A DNA stretch of 64,000 nucleotides, taken from assembly GCA_003249035.1 (NCBI GenBank), contig QBMK01000002.1:221379-285378 (forward strand), given 5' to 3'. The DNA comes from Pseudanabaena sp. (GTDB taxonomy: Bacteria; Cyanobacteriota; Cyanobacteriia; Pseudanabaenales; Pseudanabaenaceae). Position 1 is the first letter of the stretch; every line of letters begins with the position of its first letter. A program made the translations under genes and the position numbers. The notes beneath the pieces were generated by a model that searched no databases, had not been told where the DNA came from, and saw only the letters and a list, made by a program, of their open reading frames with translations. This document shows positions 53,329 through 63,946 of the stretch, piece after piece.

Positions 53329-56300
53329 TCAGCTTGATCGCAGTTCTAAGCCCAATACTTGGGTATGTTCTCCACGCGCTTGGGTGACGCCAATAGTGCG
53401 TTCTGACGCCTCGATCATCGGACGGCGGAGACTGACGACGATAAATTGAGCAAGGCTTGCTTGCTTGCGTACCATTTTTGATAGGCGCTCTACATTAGAA
53501 CCATCAAGGAACATATCAACTTCATCGAAAGCGTAGAAAGGCGAAGGACGATATCGTTGCAGCGCAAAGATAAAGCTAAGTGCAGTGAGGGATTTTTCGC
53601 CTCCTGACATTGATGAAAGATTCTGGACTTGCTTGCCTTTGGGATGAGCCACGAGGGTTAAGCCGCCACTGAGCGGAGCATTGGGATTTTCGAGTTGCAA
53701 ATAACCGTCTCCATCGGAGAGTTCGGTAAAGATTTCTTTGAAATGTCCATTGACCGCATCAAAGGCTTGCATAAAAGCACGTTGACGCAGGGTGGTGAAA
53801 TTCTCAATGCGGATTAAGAGTTCGGTGCGTTCTTGATTGAGGGTTTCCAGCCGACTACTAAGTTCTTCGAGGCGTTGCGATGTGGCTTCGTATTCAGCGA
53901 TCGCCATCATGTTGACGGGTTCCATCGACTGAATGCGCTTGAGTAAGCGGCGTTGCTCTAGTTGCAACTGCTCAAGGGTCATGGTTTCAGGGACTTCAGG
54001 TACAATGTCGGGAAGTTCGATTTGATTAAGTTGCTCGGTAAATTGAGCTATTTGCTGTTCGAGTTCGGTTTGACGTTCGCGATTTTTTTGTAACTGCCAT
54101 TCTTGTTGTTGCAGTTGTTGCTGTTGAGCACGCAGCGATCGCTCACAGGCATCACGCTCTTGTTTTGCCGCACCGATAGTTTGTTCAAGTACATCTAGAC
54201 GAGCCTGATAGGAGACTATCGCTGCTTCAGTTTGTTTGATTTGATGCTGGATTTGCGATGTGCTATTGATCAGCTCTGCTTGAGTGCCGCGAAGTTCTTG
54301 CAGGCGAATTTGACGCTGTGCCATTTTCTCTAAGGCGAGTTTATGTTTGTTCTCTAGTTCACCTAGTTGTTGCTTGGCGGTGCGAAGTTCGATTTCTGCA
54401 CTATTTAGCAGCGCTTCTTGACCTTGCAATGCATCTTGGGCTTGCAGCCAACGGGTATGGGTTCCCGATTTTTCGAGTTCTGTGAGTTCGGCACGCTTAA
54501 CCAGTAGCTTAGCTTCAAGTTCGGCAATATTGCCATCGAGCGTACTTAGTTGCGATTGCCCGATTTCGATCGCCGCGCGGGTTTGTTGAATCTGATCTTG
54601 CAGACGATTACGATCGCGGCTATTGCGTTCGATTTGTTCGTAGATGCGATCGCGCTTTAGTTGGGCTTCGCGATGAGCCGTTCTTACAGATTGCAGTTGT
54701 TCTTCATACTTGGCTATACTCGTTAATGCGCCACGCAGACGGTGATTGAGGCTGGCTAGCATCTGATCGATTTCTAAAAGGCGATCGCGCAGTTGCTTGG
54801 TTTCTGAAGATTCTGCAGGCTTAGCATTACCAAAATGCAGACTGCTATGTAGAGGAGCGCTCCCGCCGGTCATTGCACCAGAAGTCTCCAGAATTTCTCC
54901 TTCCAATGTCACCATACGATACTTGCCGATATGGAACCTCGCTTGATTGAGGTTCTCGAATACAAGAGTGTTGCCAAACACAAAGGAGAAGACATCTTGA
55001 TAGCGATCTTCGTAGGTGACGAGATTAAAGGCATAGTCGATCGCACCTAATCTCTGGGCTTCCTTACGTGAAGGGAACTTAGCAGTGTTTAATTTGTTTA
55101 GAGGTAGGAACGTAGCACGTCCTGCTCTTTCGCTTTTGAGTAAGGCGATCGCTTCAGAGGCAACTTCATCATTGTCTACAACGATGTTACCTAGACGACC
55201 ACCTGCACAGATTTCTAGAGCTAGTTGATAACGTGGTTCAACTAATCCTAACTGAGCAACCAAGCCATACACACCTGACATATTTGCCTCAAGGACAACT
55301 TGAGAAGCTCTAGTCCCTTGGACTTCACGGCTTGCTTGGACTTGTGCTTCAAGTTTGTCAAGTTGCCTCGTTTTGACACGTTGCTCTTGGTTCAAGCGAT
55401 CGATGGTTTCATTTTGAAGTTGCACTTCTAACTGTGCTTCCGCAAGATTTTTGGCTAACGTTTGTACCAAAGCTTCTGCACTGGTGACTTCTGCTTCTCG
55501 TAAGCGCAACGCTTCATCAAGATTTTGGTCGGAGAGCATATCCACGGCATAGCGACCTTCTCCTGCGAAAATTTCTTGAAGTTCGCTTTCTTGAGATTCC
55601 AATTGTAGCGATCGCTGATTGAGGACTTCTCGAATTCTAGTTTGTTCTTGTTTTTGTGGATCTAGAGATGCTTGAGAATTATCAACATCTTGGCGCAGTT
55701 GTGTTTGCTGCCGTACCCATTCGGAAGAAGCAGACGCGATCGCTTGCACTTCCTTGCGATATTGGGAAACAATTGACGATTGTTGATCGCGAGCCTTTTC
55801 AGCAGTAACCGCTGATTCTTCTTTAAATTGCTTTTGTGATTCTAATTCTTCAGACTCGCGTATGAGTTGATCGATTTCTTCTTGGGTACTGACAATATGA
55901 TTTTGATTGTTTTGATAAGAGCTTGTCAGGGACTGTTGTTGCCTCTGTAAACCGCGCAATTCTGCCTGTTGTCCAGACAAGTTACTAGAAACCGAAAGAT
56001 ATTCTTCTTCGCCGAGAGTATGCACGCGATCGCTAAGTTCATTAAGCTGAACTGTACCCGTCTCAATTACCTGAGCAAGTTCTGCTAAAGACTTCTCTAA
56101 ATTACCGCATTGTTCCTTATTATTGATTAGTTCAACATTACGCAGCGATTGTTGATAAGTAATTTCTCGCTGTTGCAGCACCGCCTCTGATGCTTCCATG
56201 CGTTCATATTCCAACCGCAGCGCCTTGTATTTTTCAGCCTTGACGCGATCGCTCTTGAGCTTCTCTTTATTAGCAATCAGTTCCTGTTCAACAATCCGAA

Positions 56301-56925
56301 ACCTTTCTTCTTGTGCCTTTACATCATCTAATTTATCTTTGGCTGTCGAAATTTTGCGATCGAACTCGCCGACACCCGCCAATTCGTCAATAATTTCCCG
56401 CCGTTCCCGCGAATTCATCGAAATGATGCCGGTAACGTCCCCCTGCAATACAACATTATAGCCCTCAGGATAAATACGGAACTTGGCTAATTGCTCGTGC
56501 AATTCGCTCAAATTACAAGGTGTTCCATTAATGTAATAAGTAGATGTATAAGTCCCCTGTGTGGTAACACGCAACTTTCGCATCACTGTCCATTCGCCAA
56601 TAGTTTGCCCTTCCGATGTCGGAATTTCCACCCCTTCACTTTGCAATGCTGCCATTTCTGCCTCTTCAAGGGCAAAGGTTACGGTGACGATTGCCTCGAC
56701 CATTCGCCCTTTTTTGCTATGAGCTTGGTTAACCAAATCTGGCAGGCGATCGGCACGCATCCCCTTTGAGCCAGCTAAGCCCAGCGCAAATAGCAGTGCA
56801 TCGAGAATATTCGACTTACCTGAACCATTGGGCCCCGAAACAACCGTAAACCCAGTCAGTAAGGGGATTGATACGGTTGAGCCAAAGGATTTAAATCTGG
56901 TTAGTTCTACATTTTTAATGTACAT
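53329..56925 (-). CDS. smc: Chromosome segregation protein SMC
   Basis: ATPase of the bacterial condensin complex that organises and segregates the chromosome with ScpA and ScpB. About 1198 residues: N-terminal head MYIKNVELTRFKSFG and P-loop VSGPNGSGKSNILDAL; coiled coil about 170-500; hinge about 520-680 (GVYGLVAQLGLVEPRYQLAL, ICAGGRLGNIVVDND); second coiled coil about 690-1020; C-terminal head with signature NLSSMSGGEKSLTALSFIFAL and Walker B YAFDEVDMFLDGSN. The Met at 56925 is the family start; the frame extends 13 codons further. No scp genes are adjacent. Confidence 0.96.
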   Translation of the reverse strand: MYIKNVELTRFKSFGSTVSIPLLTGFTVVSGPNGSGKSNILDALLFALGLAGSKGMRADRLPDLVNQAHSKKGRMVEAIVTVTFALEEAEMAALQSEGVEIPTSEGQTIGEWTVMRKLRVTTQGTYTSTYYINGTPCNLSELHEQLAKFRIYPEGYNVVLQGDVTGIISMNSRERREIIDELAGVGEFDRKISTAKDKLDDVKAQEERFRIVEQELIANKEKLKSDRVKAEKYKALRLEYERMEASEAVLQQREITYQQSLRNVELINNKEQCGNLEKSLAELAQVIETGTVQLNELSDRVHTLGEEEYLSVSSNLSGQQAELRGLQRQQQSLTSSYQNNQNHIVSTQEEIDQLIRESEELESQKQFKEESAVTAEKARDQQSSIVSQYRKEVQAIASASSEWVRQQTQLRQDVDNSQASLDPQKQEQTRIREVLNQRSLQLESQESELQEIFAGEGRYAVDMLSDQNLDEALRLREAEVTSAEALVQTLAKNLAEAQLEVQLQNETIDRLNQEQRVKTRQLDKLEAQVQASREVQGTRASQVVLEANMSGVYGLVAQLGLVEPRYQLALEICAGGRLGNIVVDNDEVASEAIALLKSERAGRATFLPLNKLNTAKFPSRKEAQRLGAIDYAFNLVTYEDRYQDVFSFVFGNTLVFENLNQARFHIGKYRMVTLEGEILETSGAMTGGSAPLHSSLHFGNAKPAESSETKQLRDRLLEIDQMLASLNHRLRGALTSIAKYEEQLQSVRTAHREAQLKRDRIYEQIERNSRDRNRLQDQIQQTRAAIEIGQSQLSTLDGNIAELEAKLLVKRAELTELEKSGTHTRWLQAQDALQGQEALLNSAEIELRTAKQQLGELENKHKLALEKMAQRQIRLQELRGTQAELINSTSQIQHQIKQTEAAIVSYQARLDVLEQTIGAAKQERDACERSLRAQQQQLQQQEWQLQKNRERQTELEQQIAQFTEQLNQIELPDIVPEVPETMTLEQLQLEQRRLLKRIQSMEPVNMMAIAEYEATSQRLEELSSRLETLNQERTELLIRIENFTTLRQRAFMQAFDAVNGHFKEIFTELSDGDGYLQLENPNAPLSGGLTLVAHPKGKQVQNLSSMSGGEKSLTALSFIFALQRYRPSPFYAFDEVDMFLDGSNVERLSKMVRKQASLAQFIVVSLRRPMIEASERTIGVTQARGEHTQVLGLELRSS

Positions 56926-56957
56926 ATTCGATATACGCAGTGGCGATCGGGGAAACC

Positions 56958-56992
56958 TAAACAAAAAAGTAGCGCAGCTATTTTTTTGTTTT
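56958..56992. repeat. Hairpin upstream of smc
   Basis: Arms AAACAAAAAAGTAGC and GCTATTTTTTTGTTT, GCA loop, one mismatch. It lies 33-67 bp upstream of the chosen smc start, where it could affect transcript initiation or translation. Confidence 0.5.
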
Positions 56993-57131
56993 CTCTAGAA
57001 TGTCAATTTTTGACAGCACGAAAGTGCAAATAGGTTATCACATCTTGTAAAAAATGGCATAGGTATCCTCAAGATTTTTTGTAAGTATTATGCGATCGCC
57101 TCAATACCTGCTCTAGAGACTTTGGTACTTA

Positions 57132-57428
57132 TTGAGATATTTCTTCAGCAAAAATCTAAAGCCTCGAACTATTTATCGACACTCATGTGTGATCGACACT
57201 CTAATTGATTTCCTCTGCTTCGATTGTAATGTGAGCAATTTTCAGGAGATTCGTCGAGGGATGGTTTGTAGCCGTTTTCGGCAATGGTATTGTAGTAACA
57301 TAGCTGACCTTAGCGAAAGTCAAGTGAATGCATCAGTCAAAAAGTTTTTTTCTTTCTTAGTTCTTGAACAGAGAATTGCGATCGCTAAGGATGTATTAAC
57401 AGGATTAAAGATTAAGTCAGAATCTTAG
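57132..57428 (+). CDS. Hypothetical protein, possibly 5'-truncated
   Basis: A 98-codon frame with a TTG start, reading MRYFFSKNLKPRTIYRHSCV, IDTLIDFLCFDCNVSNFQEI, GMVCSRFRQWYCSNIADLSE and SQVNASVKKFFSFLVLEQRI. Open codons continue a further 17 residues upstream to a TAA, with no ATG, so the natural N-terminus may be lost. The helical pattern with RQWYCSNI and KKFFSFLVLE could be a tyrosine-recombinase-like N-terminal fold or plasmid-type protein, but I do not recognise it. Composition is protein-like and no competing frame exists. Confidence 0.45.
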   Translation: MRYFFSKNLKPRTIYRHSCVIDTLIDFLCFDCNVSNFQEIRRGMVCSRFRQWYCSNIADLSESQVNASVKKFFSFLVLEQRIAIAKDVLTGLKIKSES

Positions 57429-57555
57429 GATGAATATCATTCATTAAGCCATACAGTGATTTTGATCGCAAAAGTTAAGCAGACTTGTAATCAACGGCTG
57501 AAAACAAAGATGCAGCTGTTTCACTCTTTAGTTTGCGAATAGAAAAATTTCTTAA

Positions 57556-57600
57556 TCCTAAAATAGAGTTTTTAGGTTAAGCGCCACAACTCTATCTTAG
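57556..57600. repeat. Inverted repeat upstream of mnmG
   Basis: CCTAAAATAGAGTT and AACTCTATCTTAGG (one mismatch) with a loop of about 17 bases, 130 bp before mnmG. Between it and the gene, a 13-bp unit GCAATAATGCAAA is repeated in tandem (57634-57659, partly continuing). The 301-bp gap has no supported gene. Confidence 0.5.
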
Positions 57601-57729
57601 GCTTTGGATTCTGTCCTAAAATGATTAGCGATCGCAATAATGCAAAGCAATAATGCAAAGCAATAAATCAATGAAGCCGACTTTGATTTTGCGGTAGAAT
57701 AAGGCTTTGTTGGTCAGGTCTGTCAGGCA

Positions 57730-59676
57730 ATGAGCGAGATAAAGAGTAATTCAATAAATTCAGCCAATCAAGTACCCAATCAAGTGCAGTTTCTTGATGA
57801 ATTTGAAGTAATTGTCGTTGGTGCAGGACATGCAGGTTGCGAAGCCGCCCTTGCCTCAGCAAGAATGGGTTGCAAAACTTTACTCCTCACCCTCAACCTC
57901 GATCGCATTGCATGGCAACCCTGTAACCCCGCCGTTGGTGGCCCCGCCAAATCTCAACTCGTCCATGAAGTCGATGCCCTCGGCGGTGAAATTGGCAAGA
58001 TTACCGATCGCACTTATTTACAAAAAAGGATTCTTAATAGTTCTCGTGGTCCCGCAGTTTGGGCCTTGCGAGCGCAAACCGACAAGCGAGAATATGCCGC
58101 CGAGATGAAAACGGTAGTTGAGAATGAGCCGAACCTCTCCGTGCGTGAGGGAACGGTGATTAATACTTTGCTTGATGCTAATCAAGGAATTATTGGGGTC
58201 GAGACTCAGTTTGGCGTGGGTTATGGTTGCAAAGCCGTAATTTTGACAACTGGCACATTTCTCAATGGTAAGATCTGGGTGGGCAATCGATCTATGTCCG
58301 CAGGTAGGGCTGGAGAATTTGCCGTGGCAGGACTCACAGAAACTCTCAATGCCTTGGGCTTTGTCACCGATCGCCTCAAAACGGGAACCCCAGCAAGAGT
58401 AGATCGCCGCAGTGTGGACTATAGCCAAATGGAAGTCCAACCATCAGATACGGAGCATAATTGGTTCAGCTTCGATCCGAGTGCATGGGTAGAGCGCGAA
58501 CAGATGAATTGTTATTTAACTCGCACCACTGCCGAAACCCATCGCATCATTCGCGAAAATCTTCATCTCACGCCTGTCTATGGTGGCTTTATTGATGCCA
58601 AGGGCCCTCGCTATTGTCCTAGCATTGAAGATAAAATTGTTCGCTTTGCTGACAAAGAGAGCCATCAAATTTTTATTGAACCAGAGGGTCGTGATATTCC
58701 AGAGCTCTATATTCAGGGCTTCTCTACGGGGATGCCTGAGAATATTCAATTGCAAATGTTGCGAACTCTCCCTGGTCTAGAAAATTGCCATATGCTTCGC
58801 GCAGCCTATGCTGTGGAATATGACTATATTCCTGCGACTCAGTGCTATCCGACCTTGATGACCAAATTAATCGAAGGGCTATTTTGTGCGGGTCAAATTA
58901 ATGGAACTACGGGCTATGAAGAGGCTGCTGCGCAAGGATTAATTGCGGGTATGAATGCGGCGCTCTATGCAAAGGGTAAAGAGATGATCGTGTTGCCAAG
59001 GGCTAGCAGCTATATCGGGACTTTGATTGATGATCTCTGTACGAAGGAATTGCGCGAACCTTATCGGATGCTAACTAGCCGTTCTGAATATCGCTTGATT
59101 TTGCGATCGGATAATGCCGATCGCAGACTTACGCCAATCGGACGCGAGATCGGTTTAGTCGATGATCGTCGTTGGCAACTTTTTTGTGACAAGCAGGAGC
59201 GCGTTTATGAAGAAGTAAAACGCCTCAATGAAACTCGCGTGAAGGAGAAAGACGAACTCGGTCAACGGATTACGGCGGAAACTGGTGAAGCAATTCGCGG
59301 TGCAATTACGCTCTCTGATTTGTTGCGTCGTCCTAAGTTTAACTATGCGGAATTGATTCATTACGGATTGGCTGATCCTGATTTAAATCGATTTGAGCGT
59401 CTTGCTGCGGAAATCGAAGTCAAGTATGTGGGCTATATCCAGCGCCAAGCACATCAAATCGAGGAGGTGGCAAAACATTGCGATCGCAAGTTACCGACAG
59501 ATATTGATTACAATGCGATCGAGACTCTTTCTAAGGAATCAAGAGAGAAGTTGAGTAAGATTCGTCCGATGACGATTGGACAGGCTAGCCGTATTGGTGG
59601 AGTGAATCCTGCGGATGTGAATGCTTTGCTGGTGTATCTAGAGATTCAGCATCGGCTGACGGCAAGTAGAAAATAA
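57730..59676 (+). CDS. mnmG: tRNA uridine-5-carboxymethylaminomethyl modification enzyme MnmG (GidA)
   Basis: FAD enzyme that, with MnmE, installs the cmnm5 group on U34 of certain tRNAs. FAD-binding dinucleotide motif [20 protein letters not shown]; then [40 protein letters not shown], the catalytic-Cys stretch [18 protein letters not shown] and [21 protein letters not shown]-terminal helical domain: [17 protein letters not shown], then [20 protein letters not shown], which binds MnmE. 648 residues. Its 3' end has a broken duplicate about 0.76 kb downstream. Confidence 0.96.
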   Translation: MSEIKSNSINSANQVPNQVQFLDEFEVIVVGAGHAGCEAALASARMGCKTLLLTLNLDRIAWQPCNPAVGGPAKSQLVHEVDALGGEIGKITDRTYLQKRILNSSRGPAVWALRAQTDKREYAAEMKTVVENEPNLSVREGTVINTLLDANQGIIGVETQFGVGYGCKAVILTTGTFLNGKIWVGNRSMSAGRAGEFAVAGLTETLNALGFVTDRLKTGTPARVDRRSVDYSQMEVQPSDTEHNWFSFDPSAWVEREQMNCYLTRTTAETHRIIRENLHLTPVYGGFIDAKGPRYCPSIEDKIVRFADKESHQIFIEPEGRDIPELYIQGFSTGMPENIQLQMLRTLPGLENCHMLRAAYAVEYDYIPATQCYPTLMTKLIEGLFCAGQINGTTGYEEAAAQGLIAGMNAALYAKGKEMIVLPRASSYIGTLIDDLCTKELREPYRMLTSRSEYRLILRSDNADRRLTPIGREIGLVDDRRWQLFCDKQERVYEEVKRLNETRVKEKDELGQRITAETGEAIRGAITLSDLLRRPKFNYAELIHYGLADPDLNRFERLAAEIEVKYVGYIQRQAHQIEEVAKHCDRKLPTDIDYNAIETLSKESREKLSKIRPMTIGQASRIGGVNPADVNALLVYLEIQHRLTASRK

Positions 59677-59724
59677 TTGATGGGCGGCGCTTTACGCCGT
59701 TCATCATTACCTCTAGATTGCTAC

Positions 59725-60294
59725 CTAAAAGGCAACCCGCTTGTACAAATCCATCAGACTAATTTCAAAATCCACTGATTCTAGTTTCAGAACTGCATCT
59801 TCACCTACATAGTCAGCTAAGATCCATTTACCGTTAGTCTGTTTTGCATATTGTTCCACTCCATAGCTAGTTTGCTCGACTAGAATATATTCTTTAAAAC
59901 TAGGAATAGAGCGATAAAGCTTAAATTTATTTTCACGATCATATTCACCCGTTGAATTAGAGAGAACTTCTACAATTAAGCAGGGATTAGTAATCCCTGT
60001 CTTTTTTTCATCAGTAAAAATTGGCATTCCTTTAACCACCATCACGTCAGGATAAGTGTAAAGCTCCTGATCTGGCATCCATAGACGCATATCACTCATA
60101 AAGACAGCGTAATCTGAATCCTCTAGTGCCAACAAAATTCGAGCCAGAAACTTAGCAGTCAAAATATTATGATTTGCTGTTGCTCCTGTCATAGGTATGA
60201 TATCTCCGTTGACAAATTCACTTTTAAACTCGGCTTTTTCTTCTAGTTCGAGATATTCATCTACGGTGTAGCGCTTAGTTGCTGCAAGTACCAT
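59725..60294 (-). CDS. Uma2 family (DUF820) protein
   Basis: A 189-residue member of the same family as the gene at 36458, with a PD-(D/E)XK-like fold. YTVDEYLELEEKAEFKSEFV, NGDIIPMTGATANHNILTAK, TYPDVMVVKGMPIF (motif Asp), NPCLIVEVLSNSTGEYDREN (Glu) and FKEYILVEQTSYGVEQYAK are all family-like. It sits between the real mnmG end and the decayed mnmG 3' copy, on the opposite strand, so it may have come with the duplicated segment or been inserted next to it. Activity untested in the family. Confidence 0.86.
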   Translation of the reverse strand: MVLAATKRYTVDEYLELEEKAEFKSEFVNGDIIPMTGATANHNILTAKFLARILLALEDSDYAVFMSDMRLWMPDQELYTYPDVMVVKGMPIFTDEKKTGITNPCLIVEVLSNSTGEYDRENKFKLYRSIPSFKEYILVEQTSYGVEQYAKQTNGKWILADYVGEDAVLKLESVDFEISLMDLYKRVAF

Positions 60295-60437
60295 AAGTTA
60301 TTAGCCTCTTAACTTTGATTTAATTATATACAAAGGTTAATGCTTTGCTCCGACATTCACGGGTTTAGAAACTCACCTGACGTAGATAGATCCGCTGCGA
60401 TAGCTGAGGTTAGCTGCTGGTCAGTATCTTGAGCGTT

Positions 60438-60636
60438 TTGCTATCGCAAGTTGCTAACAGATATAAATTACAATGAGATTAAGACTCTTTCTAATGAATC
60501 GAGAGAGAGGTTGAGTAAGATTCGCCCGATGCCAATTGACTAGACTATTTGTATTAATGGGGTTAATCTTACGAATGTGAATACGTTGCTAGTTTATCTG
60601 GAAATTCAACATCGGGTTGCTGCTAAAACTAGATAA
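60438..60636 (+). pseudogene. Decayed duplicate of the mnmG 3' end
   Basis: The sequence tracks the last 200 bases of mnmG: TTGAGCGTTTTGCTATCGCAAG matches TTGAGCGTCTTGCTG and then CGATCGCAAG there, skipping about 80 bases. After that ACAGATATAAATTACAATG, AGACTCTTTCTAA.GAATC, TTGAGTAAGATTCG.CCGATG, and the end ATCTGGAAATTCAACATCGG.. line up with many substitutions. The frame is broken, with stops where mnmG has sense codons. It is therefore a second, dead copy with an internal deletion. The flanking 60295-60437 shows nothing else that I recognise. Confidence 0.82.
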
Positions 60637-60731
60637 ATCAAATCTGGAGTTATTGGGCATTTAAAGGAATTCTTGTAAAATGTTATGTTAAAATGTATTT
60701 ACAAAACTTATCAAATCTTTGCATCTAATTT

Positions 60732-61298
60732 ATGAATCTACAACAATTTCCTAAATTATCAGTTATGCTTGGAGGCTTAGCCATTGCTACATCTAGTCTT
60801 TTTGTTAGTTTTCCGTCTTTTGCTAACTCACAAAAAACAACTCCAACAGTACAAAAAGTAGCCGCAGCTCCAACAAAAAATATTGTTGAAGTTGCTGCTT
60901 CTAACGGGTCATTTAATACGCTAGTTGCTGCTGTTAAGGCTGCTGGTTTAGTAGAAGTTCTCTCTGGGAAAGGTCCGTTCACTGTATTTGCTCCTACTGA
61001 CGAAGCGTTTGCCAAGTTGCCTAAGGGTACTGTAGAAACGCTACTCAAGCCAGAAAATAAAAACATTTTGGTTATGGTCTTGACTTATCATGTAGTCTCA
61101 GGCAAAGTCAATGCCAAAGATATCAAGGCTGGTTCTGCTCTTGTACCAACTGTTGAAGGTAGTCCAATTAAAGTTACCAAGAGTAGGAAAGGGGTGATTG
61201 TTATTGACAACTCTAAAGTCATTGCAGCTGATGTAAAAACTTCCAATGGAGTTATCCATGTAATCGATACTGTATTACTTCCTCCAGGTCTGTTCTAA
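60732..61298 (+). CDS. Secreted fasciclin (FAS1) domain protein
   Basis: A 188-residue exported protein. A signal peptide ([20 protein letters not shown] region, cleavage near SFANS) precedes one FAS1 domain from about residue 55: [40 protein letters not shown] (H1 motif), [15 protein letters not shown] and the C-terminal [16 protein letters not shown] (H2 motif). Such proteins in cyanobacteria are linked to adhesion, and some to light or salt stress; that is general family knowledge. Own promoter likely, since the flanking sequence upstream is a dead gene copy. A hairpin lies 160 bp downstream. Confidence 0.92.
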   Translation: MNLQQFPKLSVMLGGLAIATSSLFVSFPSFANSQKTTPTVQKVAAAPTKNIVEVAASNGSFNTLVAAVKAAGLVEVLSGKGPFTVFAPTDEAFAKLPKGTVETLLKPENKNILVMVLTYHVVSGKVNAKDIKAGSALVPTVEGSPIKVTKSRKGVIVIDNSKVIAADVKTSNGVIHVIDTVLLPPGLF

Positions 61299-61458
61299 TC
61301 AAAAAGCTGACTAACTAAATTTTAAACTGTAGACCATAGTGAATCAATTTTCTTACTAGAAAATGAACAGTCTTTCATAATGAATAGTGAGTGGTATTCG
61401 GTAAAGTCATGTACCACTCACTACTTTAACTGAAGGCTTTGGTTAAGTTTAAAATTCT

Positions 61459-61502
61459 GCAAGGTAATTAGGACAACGTTCATTATATCCTAATTACCTT
61501 GC
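61459..61502. terminator. Hairpin after the fasciclin gene
   Basis: 15-bp perfect stem GCAAGGTAATTAGGA with a 14-base loop, about midway in the 353-bp gap between the converging fasciclin gene and tex. The rest of the gap (61299-61458, 61503-61651) shows no gene. Confidence 0.7.
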
Positions 61503-61651
61503 ATAGTATAGATTGCGAGTACTTCAAATTCACAGTTTGCTAATTCTTCCATTAAACTCTAAATGCCATTTAAAGCACTTTTAAATGAGTAGCGATCCCT
61601 TAGGTAATCTCATCTGCTTCAGTCATTTCGTCTTCATGTTTATCTCTGTAG

Positions 61652-63808
61652 CTATGCCGATCGCATTGACAGACTAATCCGTTTCAGAGATTCATTCACC
61701 TCCAAAACGCGCACCTTTACAACCTGACCAACCTTAACGATTTTCTTCGGATCGCTGACAAAGCGATCGGCTAATTGGGAAATATGGATTAATCCATCTT
61801 GATGCACACCGATATCCACAAATGCCCCAAAGTTAGCCACATTGGTAATAATCCCTTCTATCTCCATACCGATTTGTAGATCAGAAATTTTCTGAATTGC
61901 ATCGCTGAACGTCGCATATTTGAACTCTGCACGCGGGTCACGCCCTGGCTTTTCTAGCTCCCGTAGGATATCGCGCAGAGTTGGCTCACCGATCGCATCC
62001 GTTACATATTTCTTGAGGTTTACCGTTTTTAGCTTATCAGCCGCTTGCGATATTTTTGATAGATCCACATTCAGGTCACGGGCGATCGCCTCGACCACAC
62101 TATAACTTTCAGGATGAACAGCAGTATTGTCTAAGGGATTAGCGCCGTCTCGAATCCGCAAAAATCCCGCCGCTTGTTCAAAAGCTTTTGCGCCTAGTTT
62201 AGGAACCTTCAACAAATGACGGCGATCGCGAAAGGCTCCATTTTGATTGCGATAGGTGATGATGTTATTGGCAACGGTGGCACTCAGCCCAGACACAAAA
62301 GTGAGTAGCTCTTTAGAAGCTGTGTTTAGGTCTACACCGACGAAGTTAACGCAACTTTCTACAGTTTCGTCGAGCTTCTTTTTTAATAATTTCTGATCGA
62401 CATCATGCTGATATTGTCCAACACCGATTGATTTTGGATCGATTTTGACTAGCTCCGCAAGCGGATCTTGCAAGCGTCGCCCGATGCTGACAGCACCGCG
62501 TACTGTTAAGTCGAGATCGGGAAACTCTGCAATCGCCACAGGACTAGCTGAATAAATCGAAGCTCCTGACTCGTTGACCATTACTTTGATCGGTGGGTTT
62601 TTTAATCCTTGAATAACTTCGATCACAAAAGCATCAGTTTCTCGTCCCGCCGTACCATTACCGATCGCAATTAATTGAATTTGATACTTCTCAATCAAAG
62701 TTCTCAAAGTCCTAGCAGCCTGCTCTCTTTGCGCTAGTGCTTGATGTGGAAAAATAGTTTGATATTCGAGAAACTTACCTGTCTCGCTAATTACGGCAGT
62801 CTTGCATCCTGTGCGAAATCCTGGATCGATCGCAAGAGTCGGGTTCATCCCTGCGGGAGCCGCTAATAGCAAATCTCGCAGATTAGTTTCAAAGGTTTTG
62901 ATCGATTCTCCATCCGCCCAAGCTTTCTTCTCAGTAATTACCGATGCGATCGCCGAAGCTTTGATCAATCGGCTAAAGGCATCCTTGAGCATATCTTGAT
63001 AAAACTGCTTTACGGCTGGAGTCTTCGCCCGAATTTGTTTCGCCTCTAAGTAAGTCAGCACATGCTCTTCATCAAAATCTAGATTAAGGGTCAGGATTTC
63101 TTCAGTTTCACCACGCAACAAGGCGAGAAGATTATGGGGCGCGATCGCCTTTACTTTTGCCTGATAGTCACGGTACATCTCAAACTTAGTTGTACCCACT
63201 GCGTGCGATGCCTTAATCTGCGAGACAAAGAATCCTGACTGCATCAAGTATTCTCTGATATAGGCTCGATATTCGGCGCTGTCAGCCACTTCCTCAGCAA
63301 GAATATCTGATGCGCCTTTAAGAGCTTCTTCGACGGTCTTTACTTGCTCTGATAAATATTTCGTGGCTTCTGGTGCTAACGATGCAATGTTAATGTTTGG
63401 ACGGTTGAAGATTTTGATGGCTTCGGCTAATGGTTCGAGTCCTTTTTCTCTAGCGATCGCGGCTCTAGTTCTGCGCTTAGGACGATAGGGCAAATATAGA
63501 TCTTCGAGTTCGGTCTTTTGGGTGCAAGTTTCGATTTTGGCTCTGAGCGCGTCGGTTAGTTTGCCTTGGTCTGCGATCGCTTGGAGGATTGCGGCTTTGC
63601 GAACGCTTAGCTCGGTGAGATAGGCATACCGATCTTGCAGATCCCTTAATTGAATCTCATTCATTTCGCCAGTACGCTCTTTGCGATAACGAGCAACAAA
63701 GGGGATAGTGGCTCCTTCAGCAAATAGCTCTAGGGCATTTTTGATTTGTTCGGCACGAAGAGCAAGTTCTTGAGCTATGAGTTGGATTATTAGTTGTTCG
63801 TTCTGCAT
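61652..63808 (-). CDS. tex: RNA-binding transcription accessory protein Tex
   Basis: A 718-residue cytoplasmic nucleic-acid-binding protein. N-terminal helical Tex domain with PFVARYRKERTGEMNEIQLR; YqgF-like RNase H fold (about 325-450) with NPTLAIDPGFRTGCKTAVIS and IAIGNGTAGRETDAFV; helix-hairpin-helix segments (FVGVDLNTASKELLTFVSGL, FRDRRHLLKVPKLGAKAFEQ); and a C-terminal S1 domain (GMEIEGIITNVANFGAFVDI, GVHQDGLIHISQLADRFV). Tex influences transcript handling and toxin expression in other bacteria. Standalone gene; ATG at 63808 begins MQNEQLIIQLIAQEL. Confidence 0.95.
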   Translation of the reverse strand: MQNEQLIIQLIAQELALRAEQIKNALELFAEGATIPFVARYRKERTGEMNEIQLRDLQDRYAYLTELSVRKAAILQAIADQGKLTDALRAKIETCTQKTELEDLYLPYRPKRRTRAAIAREKGLEPLAEAIKIFNRPNINIASLAPEATKYLSEQVKTVEEALKGASDILAEEVADSAEYRAYIREYLMQSGFFVSQIKASHAVGTTKFEMYRDYQAKVKAIAPHNLLALLRGETEEILTLNLDFDEEHVLTYLEAKQIRAKTPAVKQFYQDMLKDAFSRLIKASAIASVITEKKAWADGESIKTFETNLRDLLLAAPAGMNPTLAIDPGFRTGCKTAVISETGKFLEYQTIFPHQALAQREQAARTLRTLIEKYQIQLIAIGNGTAGRETDAFVIEVIQGLKNPPIKVMVNESGASIYSASPVAIAEFPDLDLTVRGAVSIGRRLQDPLAELVKIDPKSIGVGQYQHDVDQKLLKKKLDETVESCVNFVGVDLNTASKELLTFVSGLSATVANNIITYRNQNGAFRDRRHLLKVPKLGAKAFEQAAGFLRIRDGANPLDNTAVHPESYSVVEAIARDLNVDLSKISQAADKLKTVNLKKYVTDAIGEPTLRDILRELEKPGRDPRAEFKYATFSDAIQKISDLQIGMEIEGIITNVANFGAFVDIGVHQDGLIHISQLADRFVSDPKKIVKVGQVVKVRVLEVNESLKRISLSMRSA

Positions 63809-63946
63809 TTATCTAAGCAACTCCATAGTCTGAATATGGAGTTTACGACGTTTATCATGAGGTTGCAATCCTATCACAATGTCTAGTCTTGAGACTCTCA
63901 TCACAATTAATTCTTCCATATAGTAGAAGTTAGGAATGATAATTTA

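Noticed and set aside
57634..57665. Tandem 13-bp repeat as a possible CRISPR or iteron
   Set aside because: Only about two and a half units with no spacers; neither an array nor a convincing origin.
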